A stretch of DNA of 64,000 nt from Bacteroidales bacterium (lineage in GTDB: Bacteria; Bacteroidota; Bacteroidia; Bacteroidales; UBA932), in contig JAFYYM010000079.1 in the NCBI GenBank assembly GCA_017557535.1, positions 62,001-126,000 of the forward strand, written 5' to 3'. The notes under the pieces are model-generated. The model was given only the letters and a program-made list of their open reading frames with translations, was not told the origin of the DNA and ran no database searches. Numbering within the stretch: the first letter of the stretch is position 1; every line of letters starts with the position of its first letter. The translations under genes were made by a program, and so were the position numbers. Positions 1 to 7,797 of this stretch are shown in pieces.

Positions 1-718
1 CCGTGATCCAGCCTTTCGAGGGGACAGGTTTAGCCAATCCGGCGCAAATGACCACCAGCGACAGGGTGACCCATCCGGCCCAGTGCATGACCGGAAGCGA
101 GGCGTCGAGGTCATAGTACAAAGCCGGAGTGAAGGCTTCGCTCCAAGTCGGGACCAACGCGAGGGCGTAGGAAACAATCCCGCACAGAGCCACCGCGACA
201 ATACTGAGAAGCGTCCACGGGAAATGAGATTCACGGTCAAGCCGGGAATGACGCCAAGAATCAGGGACGGCGGCGCTGATGGCGAAAATCACGGCGGCGG
301 AACCTGCTGTGAAATAAAGGATTATAGTCAGCAAAACACCCCATAGCGTCCTATGGGACTTAATCCCCTTATATATCAGAAGACCGGCCTGGACGAGAAG
401 TATGGCGGTGAAATAATCAAAATGCAGACTGTTGTCGGAAAGGGAAGCTCCTATGAATAAGGAAGGTATAACGCATAAAGAAAAAACGCTCCAGTCATTC
501 CGGGATTTCCTCACTATGGCCCAGGTCATATATGCCGACAAAGCCAGCGACAGCAGTGTCAGGACAAGCGCCACCGTAGGGTTCCAGAAGAACTGGACGA
601 TGAAACGGGATAGCAAGGTCGCCAATCCTCCCACCTTCAGGAATGTCCCAAGGATGTAGGTCCTGTCAAATATGAACAGCTGTTGCCGCTCCCGATATGC
701 CAGGGCAAACGGATTCAT
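1..718 (-). CDS. DUF6057-like integral membrane protein (3' end outside window)
   Basis: The reading frame opens with MNPFALAYRERQ at 718 and stays open to the window edge (about 239 residues), so the C-terminus is missing. I see an N-terminal 'RERQQLFIFDRTY' segment followed by about six hydrophobic helices (for example LATLLSRFIVQFFW, TLLSLALSAYMTW, LLTIILYFTAGSAAV). This layout resembles Bacteroidota membrane proteins annotated as DUF6057, whose function is unknown. It lies 6 nt downstream of a small lipoprotein gene on the same strand, probably one operon. Residues near 155-165 (RHSRLDRESHF) are encoded by a REP-like sequence, reported separately. Membrane location is clear; the family name is from memory of the sequence style. 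Confidence 0.6.
   Translation of the reverse strand, partial: MNPFALAYRERQQLFIFDRTYILGTFLKVGGLATLLSRFIVQFFWNPTVALVLTLLSLALSAYMTWAIVRKSRNDWSVFSLCVIPSLFIGASLSDNSLHFDYFTAILLVQAGLLIYKGIKSHRTLWGVLLTIILYFTAGSAAVIFAISAAVPDSWRHSRLDRESHFPWTLLSIVAVALCGIVSYALALVPTWSEAFTPALYYDLDASLPVMHWAGWVTLSLVVICAGLAKPVPSKGWIT
219..253 (-). repeat. REP-like sequence inside a coding region
   Basis: On the minus strand this stretch reads as GTCATTCCCGGCTTGACC followed by a GAATCTCATTTCC-like end. That matches the type of short dispersed repeat seen in many genomes as 'TCATTCCCGGCTTGACCGGGAATCTC'. It is translated in frame as RHSRLDRESHF in the DUF6057-like protein. Confidence 0.55.
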
Positions 719-724
719 CCCAAA

Positions 725-1168
725 TCACTGTTTAATAGGATCGCACATTGACAAGTAAGTCACATACAAGTTCCTGCTCTTGTCATCCATCTTTTGCCGG
801 AACTCTTTTATCCCGTCATCATCCAGATATTTTGCGCCCACAGCGGCATGGACATAGACATCGGAGCCTTTCGCCATACTCATGAACGAATCCCTAGCGA
901 AAACATAGCGCATCGGCTGGCTCATGTTGTTTCCGGAAGCGTCGGCAGAAGACGCCACACATTGTATGACGCAGATGCTGTCACTATCATAGACAAGACG
1001 GACATCGCTTATCTCCGGTCTCTTTACGGAGCCGAGATATATGGACATTGATTCCTCCACCTTATCCGGCAGGAACCCAAGTGCCATATCCTCAAGACCG
1101 CTTTTTGAAGAGCAGGACGCCAGCAAAAGCAGCGAAGACAGTATGAGTGTCAATGATTTCCTTTTCAT
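725..1168 (-). CDS. small lipoprotein of unknown function
   Basis: 147 residues. The first 20 residues form a lipoprotein signal peptide (MKRKSLTLILSSLLLLASC, lipobox LASC), so the mature protein should be anchored by a lipidated cysteine near residue 19. The rest has no motif I recognise; it is mixed alpha/beta with an AVGAKYLDDDGIKEFRQKM segment near the end. The stop lies 6 nt before the start of the downstream membrane-protein gene, suggesting co-translation. The start lies just after the susD terminator hairpin, so its own promoter is not obvious and it may depend on partial readthrough. Confidence 0.7.
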   Translation of the reverse strand: MKRKSLTLILSSLLLLASCSSKSGLEDMALGFLPDKVEESMSIYLGSVKRPEISDVRLVYDSDSICVIQCVASSADASGNNMSQPMRYVFARDSFMSMAKGSDVYVHAAVGAKYLDDDGIKEFRQKMDDKSRNLYVTYLSMCDPIKQ

Positions 1169-1173
1169 AAGAA

Positions 1174-1205
1174 TAAAAAGACCGGCCCCCAGCGGAGCCG
1201 GTCTT
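1174..1205 (-). terminator. intrinsic terminator after susD
   Basis: On the minus strand a 9-bp stem (AAGACCGGC / GCCGGTCTT, positions 1197-1205 and 1178-1186) with a short loop runs into TTTTTATTC. It sits 17 nt beyond the susD stop codon and immediately before the next gene. Confidence 0.8.
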
Positions 1206-1221
1206 AAATGTTGATTAACTA

Positions 1222-3273
1222 TTAATAGCCATCGTTCTGAGGGATCTTCACGTCCTTATTGGACTGAATGATCTGGGTCGGGATCGGGAACACGTAGTTG
1301 TGCGGCTTGAAGTTGGAATAGTGACGGGTCTTGCCGTATATATCCGTGTAAGCCTCACGGGCTCCGGGGGCGCCTTCGAATCCGAATCCATACTTGTGGA
1401 CACGCTCATACATATAGTTGGAAGAGGTCGTGTTCTGGGTAGGATATTTCTCAAGAACGTAAGTGGCGTTCGGGTTGCAGGTCAGACGGTTGAGGGTGAT
1501 CCAACGCTGCTCCTCACCGAAGAGCTCGCGGATACGCTCGTCCATGATGTAGTCGATGTCAATGTCTCCGGCGGTGGCAGGCTTCGCTCCGGCGCGCTCG
1601 CGAAGGACATTGATATCAGCGGCGGCGCTGGCCTTGTCGCCAAGTCCAAGATACGCCTCAGCGCGAAGCAGGTAAGTCTCGGCTATACGGACCATGTACC
1701 AGTCGCAATCATAGAATACACCGGTGGACTTGCTGGGGTGCTTGTCATCGGAGAATTTCCAGAAACGAGGAGTGACGTTCATGGTGTCGGCGGCGGTCAG
1801 GACATAGTTGGGCTCATCGGGATGAGCGGCGGCGCGCTCGTCGATAAGTTTCTTAACCTCTGACCACTTCTTCCCTGAAGGGAGGTAAGGATCCCTCTGG
1901 ATCATGACCTCGGAGCCACGGAAATCGTTGGGGTCGTCCCACACGCTGCCGAGAGGATCTCCGGCGACGCGGGTCACATATTCAGTGGCGATGTTGGTAA
2001 GTCCGTAGGCGGCGCCATTACCCTGGGCGCGGTTGGCGATGGAGTCATTCTTCACGCTGAGGTTGTAGGCGAGCTTGCGGCCCTGGGCCTCCGGAATATC
2101 AGCGGCGGGAGTACCGGCTCCGGCCGGGCTGACACCCTCGGGGAAGCAAGTGGCATCTGCTGTGAATATGTAGAACTTGAGATTCTTTGTGGGGTCGCTA
2201 GGATTCTTTTGAGTCCTGTCTTCCCTGGTACCGTTCTTTCCACCCATAGGCAGCCAGGGGGCCCAGCAAGCCTCGACAGGGGCGTTATGGGTTCTCCACC
2301 AGGAGTCTCCGGAACCGCCCTCTGTCCAAAGGTCGCTCTCGGCGAAGTCGGACTGGCAGACCCAGATAGCCTCTTTATTCGCGGGATCGTTGGAGTTGCC
2401 GTCGGAAGCTATGGAGCCGTCTGTCTTGGCGGAGCTACGGAAGAGATCCCAATAAGCGCCCTGAGGGGCCGCGAGGGAGTTGCCATAACGGTCGACAGCC
2501 TGATTGGCGCGGTTGCCAAAGCGGGTTGTCATGAGGTGGTAGTCACCATCCTGACCGCCGATGACGCGGTTGGCGGCGTCACGGGCGCCGGCGAAGTCAC
2601 CAAGGGCAAGGCAAACTTCCGCGAGATAATGTCCGGCGGCGGCCTTGGTCACAGTACCCATAAGCCTCGGAGTGGAAGGCAGATTCTGCTCCGCCCAGGC
2701 GAAGTCTTCCTTGATCTTCTCCCAAGTCTCCTGGCGAGTGTTAAGCTCGTAGTCATAACGAGCCTCGGTGGAAGAGTGCTCCGAATAGACCACGCCGCCG
2801 TACATGCCGGCGAGAACCCTGTAGGCCCAAGCGCGCATGAAGACAGCCTCGGCGCGAAGCTCATTCTTCTTGGTAGGTGTGGTGTAAGCGATATCCTCAT
2901 GATCGTCAATCATGTCAACCACGGTGTTGGCGCGGTTGGCAAGGACGTACATATAGTCAGCCCAGTGACGGGCGTAACCGCTGTTCGGTCCCATGGATCC
3001 CCAGTTCACGTTACCGGTGGCGCTGGTCTCGGTGAAAGAGTCGAGATTGCAGCCCATAAGCATCCAAGAGTGGGTTGTACGCATACATCCGTAGATCATG
3101 TACTGAACCTCAGCGTAGCAAGCTGCCAAACCGATTTCCATGGACATCTCGGACTGGAAGAATCCTTCGCTGTCGTTCTGATAGGAGGTCTCTTTTATGA
3201 ACTCCTCATCATTACAGGCGGCGAAGAGTACAACACTGGCGGTAAGAGCCGCGATTATTTTATTGATCTTCAT
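1222..3273 (-). CDS. susD-like: RagB/SusD family outer-membrane glycan-binding lipoprotein
   Basis: 683 residues, longer than the usual 500-600. The signal peptide ends in a lipobox (SVVLFAAC, Cys near 20). SusD features are present: the N-terminal helical region (residues about 30-110), TPR-like helices such as YVLANRANTVVDMID, LRAEAVFMRAWAYRVLAGMYGG and DWYMVRIAETYLLRAEAYL, and the C-terminal INVLRERAGAKP ... IMDERIRELFGEEQRW block that is a strong family hallmark, ending in HNYVFPIPTQIIQSN. It binds oligosaccharides at the cell surface and caps the SusC channel encoded 19 nt upstream. The ligand cannot be deduced from the sequence. Confidence 0.95.
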   Translation of the reverse strand: MKINKIIAALTASVVLFAACNDEEFIKETSYQNDSEGFFQSEMSMEIGLAACYAEVQYMIYGCMRTTHSWMLMGCNLDSFTETSATGNVNWGSMGPNSGYARHWADYMYVLANRANTVVDMIDDHEDIAYTTPTKKNELRAEAVFMRAWAYRVLAGMYGGVVYSEHSSTEARYDYELNTRQETWEKIKEDFAWAEQNLPSTPRLMGTVTKAAAGHYLAEVCLALGDFAGARDAANRVIGGQDGDYHLMTTRFGNRANQAVDRYGNSLAAPQGAYWDLFRSSAKTDGSIASDGNSNDPANKEAIWVCQSDFAESDLWTEGGSGDSWWRTHNAPVEACWAPWLPMGGKNGTREDRTQKNPSDPTKNLKFYIFTADATCFPEGVSPAGAGTPAADIPEAQGRKLAYNLSVKNDSIANRAQGNGAAYGLTNIATEYVTRVAGDPLGSVWDDPNDFRGSEVMIQRDPYLPSGKKWSEVKKLIDERAAAHPDEPNYVLTAADTMNVTPRFWKFSDDKHPSKSTGVFYDCDWYMVRIAETYLLRAEAYLGLGDKASAAADINVLRERAGAKPATAGDIDIDYIMDERIRELFGEEQRWITLNRLTCNPNATYVLEKYPTQNTTSSNYMYERVHKYGFGFEGAPGAREAYTDIYGKTRHYSNFKPHNYVFPIPTQIIQSNKDVKIPQNDGY

Positions 3274-3292
3274 AATTCCTTCTGTGTTAAGA

Positions 3293-6200
3293 TTAGAAAG
3301 TCAGGTTGACACCGACGGTGACGGTCTTGTAGGCTCCGTTGCTTCCGTAACGGTCGGATCCCGCTCCGGAGGCGATTGTGCCGGCGTTTTCAGGATCGAT
3401 ACCGGACCAGTTGGAGATGGTCAGCAAGTCGGTCGCGGCGACATAGACGCGGGCACCGGCGACGCCGATCTTCTTGGTGAGAGTCGGGTTGAAATTGTAA
3501 GAGAACACCAGGTCTTTCAGTTTGAGGAAAGATCTCTGGTTCCAGAAGCGGTAGAAGAACTCGTTATCGTTCTCGGTGTTGTTATATCCGTAGCGAGGGA
3601 ATACCGTCGAGGGATTCTCCGCCGTCCAAGGCTTGACACGGGCGAGCTGGTTGCCGCTGGTCATAGTGGTTCCGAAAGCATTCGGGTCGAACCAGAGGAA
3701 GTGGGTCTTGTCGCCCTGGGCCCAACGGAAGTTGAAATACAGGCTGAAGTTCTTCCAGCTGAGAGTGTTGCCCAAATTCAGCGTGAAGAGAGGATCGGGA
3801 GATCCAAGGAAGTGCATATCGGCGTCGCTGATCTTGCCGTCGCCGTTCCAGTCCTCGAACTTGAGGTCTCCGGGCCTGGCGTTGGGTTGATACTGCTCGC
3901 CTTTGCTGTTCACGTAATTCTTGACCTCGTCAGCGCTCTGGAAAATGCTCACAGAATAATCATAAGCGGAGCCGATAGGGTGGCCGACCTGGAGAGCGTA
4001 GTAAGAATCGAAACCGTAAGCCACGGCGTTGGCCACGTCATTCGACTCATTGCCTTCATAATCGGGACCGAAGAGGGAGACGAGCTTGTTGGCGTTGGAA
4101 TCGAAAACTATATTGCTTTCCCAACGGAAGGAGTCACGGCCGTCGCCGTTGATGTTGACAGTATTCAGGACAAGCTCAATACCTTTGTTCGTGATCTTAC
4201 CGACATTGTCATAGACGCTGCTGAAACCTGAGAAGTAAGGAGCGGAACGGCTGACAAGCATATCGGTGGTGTTTCCGGTATAGACATCCACGCTACCGTT
4301 GATCCTGTTGTCGACAAATGAGAAGTCGAGACCGAGGTCTATCTTCTCGACAGTCGCCCAGCTCAAGTGGGGGTTAGCCATACTTGTGGTAGTCATACCG
4401 AGCTGGCTCTGGTCGCCCAGCCATGTCATTGTGATCACACCGCTGTTGCCGGTTTGCTTGCCCACGCTGGCATAAGTCGCTCCGGCGGTAACCGAACGGG
4501 AACCGTTCTGACCCCAGGAGGCGCGGAGCTTCAGGAAGTTGATCCAATCCACATCCTTGATGAATCCTTCGTTGCTGAGGACCCATGCCGCGGACGCGCC
4601 GTAGAAGTTCGCCCACTTGTTGTCCTTTCCGAAGGCTGAATAACCATCACGACGGAAGTTGAACGTGAGATAGTAGGTGTTGGCGAAGTTGTAGTTGGCG
4701 CGGAACAGATAACCTACGGCACTGGTAACGACACGGGTGCGGTTAGGGGTGAACGTGTTCGCGGCGGAAAGATTGTACTGCTTAAGCGTGGTAGGGGTGG
4801 TGAAACCGCTGTAACCGATGCTCAAGCCGTTGTTGTTGGTGTACTCACGAGTGTAACCCAGCATGTAGTCCATGTGGTGCTTGCCAAAATCCTTCGTGTA
4901 GGTAAGGAGCTGGTCGGTATTCCAGGCGGCATAGTGGTTCATTGAAGAGGTACCGCTGGCCTGGCCGATGAACTGCTGGGGGTTGTCCATGCTGGTTGTA
5001 AGCTCAGTGTCGACTGCGATCTCCGGATTGTTGAACACATCTGTGTAAGAAGAGTTGTGCTGTCCCTGGAGGGTGATCCTATAGCTGAGTCCCTTGATGA
5101 AGGGGAAGTCTACCTGGGCGTAGGCGACACCGTTGATGTTGTAGCTCTTGGAGCCGCGGTCGGTCCAAAGATGTGAATCATTGGTACCGGCACCCCAGTA
5201 AGGGCTGGCGGTGTTGCCGTCCGGCTTGCTGTTGTACCAGTTCTCATAGCCGGGCTGGATAGCGTAAACATAGGAAAGCGGAGTCATCCACATGGCGTTC
5301 TGGATCTTCGCAGTCTGACCCCAGCTGTTGGCCCAAAGGAAATTGGCCTTGGTTCCGACGGTCAGCCAATCGGTGATATTGACGTCAACCTTACCCATGG
5401 CCCCGGCCTTCTCGTAGTCATCACCCTTGCGGATGCCCTGCTGGCGGGTGTAGTCGCCGGAGACATAGTAATTGACCTTGTCACCGCGACCGCTGACAGC
5501 CACATCGTACTTCTGTCCGACACCGGTGCGGGAAATCTCGTCGAGCCAGTTGGTCCAGAGTCCATCGTTCCAAGCCCTCTGCTCACGCTCGGAGAGAAGC
5601 TCGGTGGCGGCGGCGTCAAGGCTGCCGTAATCAGACCACTTCTTGTCCTTGAAGTTCACGTTGTCCCTGCCCTGCTGGCTGTAGAAGCGGTTCTTCAGGA
5701 AGGTCTCCTTGTCAGTGACCATCTCGGGCATACGGGTCCAGTCGGAAAGACTCAAGCTCGCGTTGAAAGAAACCTGAGGCTTTGTGCTGGCGCCGCGCTT
5801 GGTGGTGATGATGATGACACCGTTAGCGGCGCGGGATCCGTAGATGGCGGCTGCGGAAGCGTCCTTAAGGACGTCGATGCTCTGGATGTCGGCGGTGTTG
5901 ATCGAGTTGATCGAACCGTAAGAGAGAACACCATCAACGACGAGCAGAGGTTGGTTGACGCTCTGGTTCGACGCCGCGACGCGTCCGCCTGAAGGGATAG
6001 CGTTCTTACCGCGGATGGTCATGGTGGAGGTGTTGTCACCACCGGCGCTGGTGGTAGGAGAATAGCTGAAACCAGCCACCTTGCTGGACAGGGCCGCAAG
6101 GGCGTTAGGGTTCGGCAACGCAGTGATGTTCTTGTCGTTGGCGTAGTTGACGCTGGCGATTGCGCCGGAGACGTCCTTCTTGCGGGCGGTACCGTAACCA

Positions 6201-6520
6201 ACGACCACGACCTCATCCAGGAACGCGGAGTCGTCTTTCAGGGTCACATTGATAGTCTTCTGAGATCCGACTGTCACTTCCTCGGTCGCGTAACCGATGC
6301 TAGAAAAGACCAAAACGGCTCCCTGCCTTAGATTATTCAGGCTCCAGTTTCCGTTATAGTCCGTCATAGTGCCGTTAGTGGTGCCCTTTACGAGGACATT
6401 CGCTCCGACAAGGGGTTCGCCTGACGAATCCGTGACCTTACCGGACACGGCCGTCTGTGCGAATGCCTGTACTCCCACTAAGAGAAGTACCAGCAATGCC
6501 GTAAATAAACGTTTACTCAT
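3293..6520 (-). CDS. susC-like: SusC/RagA family TonB-linked outer-membrane transporter
   Basis: 1075 residues. A signal peptide (MSKRLFTALLVLLLVGVQAFAQ) is followed by a carboxypeptidase-D-like regulatory domain (about 23-95, VSGKVTDSSGEPLVGANVLV), then the TonB-box/plug region (DEVVVVGYGTARKKDVSGAI, plug through VIIITTKRG near 235) and a beta-barrel ending in the aromatic strand TVTVGVNLTF. It imports glycan oligomers using TonB energy, paired with the SusD-like protein encoded next. No HTCS, ECF sigma/anti-sigma or SusR-type regulator lies nearby in this window, so control is not visible. The pair has its own upstream promoter and a terminator after susD. Confidence 0.97.
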   Translation of the reverse strand: MSKRLFTALLVLLLVGVQAFAQTAVSGKVTDSSGEPLVGANVLVKGTTNGTMTDYNGNWSLNNLRQGAVLVFSSIGYATEEVTVGSQKTINVTLKDDSAFLDEVVVVGYGTARKKDVSGAIASVNYANDKNITALPNPNALAALSSKVAGFSYSPTTSAGGDNTSTMTIRGKNAIPSGGRVAASNQSVNQPLLVVDGVLSYGSINSINTADIQSIDVLKDASAAAIYGSRAANGVIIITTKRGASTKPQVSFNASLSLSDWTRMPEMVTDKETFLKNRFYSQQGRDNVNFKDKKWSDYGSLDAAATELLSEREQRAWNDGLWTNWLDEISRTGVGQKYDVAVSGRGDKVNYYVSGDYTRQQGIRKGDDYEKAGAMGKVDVNITDWLTVGTKANFLWANSWGQTAKIQNAMWMTPLSYVYAIQPGYENWYNSKPDGNTASPYWGAGTNDSHLWTDRGSKSYNINGVAYAQVDFPFIKGLSYRITLQGQHNSSYTDVFNNPEIAVDTELTTSMDNPQQFIGQASGTSSMNHYAAWNTDQLLTYTKDFGKHHMDYMLGYTREYTNNNGLSIGYSGFTTPTTLKQYNLSAANTFTPNRTRVVTSAVGYLFRANYNFANTYYLTFNFRRDGYSAFGKDNKWANFYGASAAWVLSNEGFIKDVDWINFLKLRASWGQNGSRSVTAGATYASVGKQTGNSGVITMTWLGDQSQLGMTTTSMANPHLSWATVEKIDLGLDFSFVDNRINGSVDVYTGNTTDMLVSRSAPYFSGFSSVYDNVGKITNKGIELVLNTVNINGDGRDSFRWESNIVFDSNANKLVSLFGPDYEGNESNDVANAVAYGFDSYYALQVGHPIGSAYDYSVSIFQSADEVKNYVNSKGEQYQPNARPGDLKFEDWNGDGKISDADMHFLGSPDPLFTLNLGNTLSWKNFSLYFNFRWAQGDKTHFLWFDPNAFGTTMTSGNQLARVKPWTAENPSTVFPRYGYNNTENDNEFFYRFWNQRSFLKLKDLVFSYNFNPTLTKKIGVAGARVYVAATDLLTISNWSGIDPENAGTIASGAGSDRYGSNGAYKTVTVGVNLTF

Positions 6521-6667
6521 AAACAGAATAATTAAATTGGTTATGGATTAACAGTAAATACCTTAAATTTATTAAAAGATTTGTAACCACTTAAATATGA
6601 AAAAATTAACAAATCCGTAAAAAAACAATAATCTTTTATATCACCCTATAATACCAATATAACTCGA

Positions 6668-6699
6668 CAAATATATAAACAAATAAAAACAAATACAAC
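6668..6699 (-). promoter_or_regulatory. promoter of susC
   Basis: Minus strand: TATATTTG (6668-6675) matches the Bacteroidota -7 consensus TAnnTTTG, with a GTTG (6696-6699) 20 nt further upstream as a -33 element. The predicted start near 6662 would leave a leader of about 140 nt, A/T-rich, before susC. Confidence 0.5.
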
Positions 6700-6739
6700 A
6701 ATCCCGCTTTTGACAATCAGCTCAACAAGCACAAGAAGC

Positions 6740-6838
6740 CTCGAGGACGTGAATTTCCAGAGGAACTCCTATCTGGAATCATTCCACCATTCTATAAAGA
6801 GGGGGACGGATCCTTTGCGAATCCGTCCCCTTTTTTTG
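6740..6838 (+). ncRNA. possible small RNA in the susC upstream region
   Basis: No gene occupies 6521-6873. On the plus strand there is a hairpin at 6755-6778 (TTCCAGA / TCTGGAA outer stem, GGA/TCC inner stem) followed about 20 nt later by a strong terminator hairpin with a T7 tail. No plus-strand gene lies upstream for it to terminate, which suggests a short independent transcript. I could not find a convincing TAnnTTTG box upstream, so this is tentative. Confidence 0.3.
6802..6837 (+). terminator. strong intrinsic terminator
   Basis: Perfect 10-bp stem GGGGACGGAT / ATCCGTCCCC (6802-6811, 6821-6830) with a 9-nt loop, followed by seven T residues (6831-6837). It points in the plus direction and ends one base before the -7 box of the next gene. 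Confidence 0.8.
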
Positions 6839-6846
6839 TATATTTG
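6839..6846 (+). promoter_or_regulatory. -7 promoter element of the TPR-like lipoprotein gene
   Basis: TATATTTG matches TAnnTTTG. The expected transcription start is near 6852, which favours the ATG at 6874 (leader about 20 nt) over the in-frame ATG at 6853. Confidence 0.5.
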
Positions 6847-6873
6847 TCATGAATGGGCTCTATTCGCATTTTC

Positions 6874-7797
6874 ATGAGAAAACCTCGTCTTAATATTCTT
6901 TTATTTCCTTTTCTGGTCCTGATGATAGCCTGTGGGCGAGAAGCGACATCTTCATTTGACCCGGAAACAATCATTGCGTCTTATGTCGATGACGAACGTC
7001 AGGTGGATTATTTGAAACTCTCCCGCCTGAACATGGCTCTTGCCGAGACAGGTCAGCTGGCTGATAAGATGTTTCATTACACCCAGGCAGGCTCATACGG
7101 CATCATTGTTAAATGGAACCTTGCCAAGGAGGTTGGGGAGCTCCTGACTGACACTTATTGGTCAATGGGTCACATCGCCCTCGCGCAGAGGATGGCCTTT
7201 GAGGCCACTGTCATGGATGACAGGGAGTTTAATCCGGAGATGATAAAGCGCCTTATAGAGACCAACCTCGTCTACGGGGCATATCCGGTGGCCAAGAAAT
7301 ATATTGACATCCTAGGTAAGGCCAGGGCTTGGAGAAGAGTGGCTGAAAGTTACAGGAAGTTCCTTTACAACGATGCGGCCGTTGAATCGGATCCGGTTCT
7401 CGGTGCGAAACGAAAATGCATCCCAAAGACCGATTTCATTTCTATGGTCCGAGGAATCGACGAGGATCTGAAAGATATCATCCGGGCAAACCCTGGTTAT
7501 CACAAGGCTATTGAATATCTCGGAGCTATCTATCTTCTTGACTGTGAGATGGATAAGTTCAAGGAAATGCTTGACGAGTTCTACGGGACTGAGGCGCTGC
7601 CAGAGCTCCACACCTCATTCGCCGAGGCGGCCTGCATGCTTTCAGAGATCCACCGAGGGTACTGGAAAACCGTAGGAGTCCCGGTTGATACTTACAAAAA
7701 ATACACGGATTTCAAGGCCAGGCTGGATAACGGATTGTCACAGGACAAGTATAAGGACACATTCTGGTATTACATAATGAGAGTTAACAGTCAATGA
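6874..7797 (+). CDS. lipoprotein with TPR-like helices, resembling the soluble half of DUF6057 proteins
   Basis: I chose the ATG at 6874 because it gives a clean lipoprotein signal (MRKPRLNILLFPFLVLMIAC) and lies downstream of the promoter; an in-frame ATG at 6853 adds seven residues. The mature part (about 285 residues) is helical, with repeats such as NMALAETGQLADKMFHY, WSMGHIALAQRMAFEA and RLIETNLVYGAYPVAKKYIDIL, typical of TPR/SEL-like scaffolds. The wording of these repeats is like the region that follows the membrane part of DUF6057 proteins as I recall them. It overlaps the next gene by ATGA (7794-7797). Function unknown; probably a periplasmic or surface protein working with the downstream propeller protein. 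Confidence 0.65.
   Translation: MRKPRLNILLFPFLVLMIACGREATSSFDPETIIASYVDDERQVDYLKLSRLNMALAETGQLADKMFHYTQAGSYGIIVKWNLAKEVGELLTDTYWSMGHIALAQRMAFEATVMDDREFNPEMIKRLIETNLVYGAYPVAKKYIDILGKARAWRRVAESYRKFLYNDAAVESDPVLGAKRKCIPKTDFISMVRGIDEDLKDIIRANPGYHKAIEYLGAIYLLDCEMDKFKEMLDEFYGTEALPELHTSFAEAACMLSEIHRGYWKTVGVPVDTYKKYTDFKARLDNGLSQDKYKDTFWYYIMRVNSQ

Noticed and set aside
2209..4231. Long plus-strand open frames opposite susD and susC (366 and 344 codons)
   Set aside because: They mirror SusD/SusC codons, show no domain and start inside the opposite genes.
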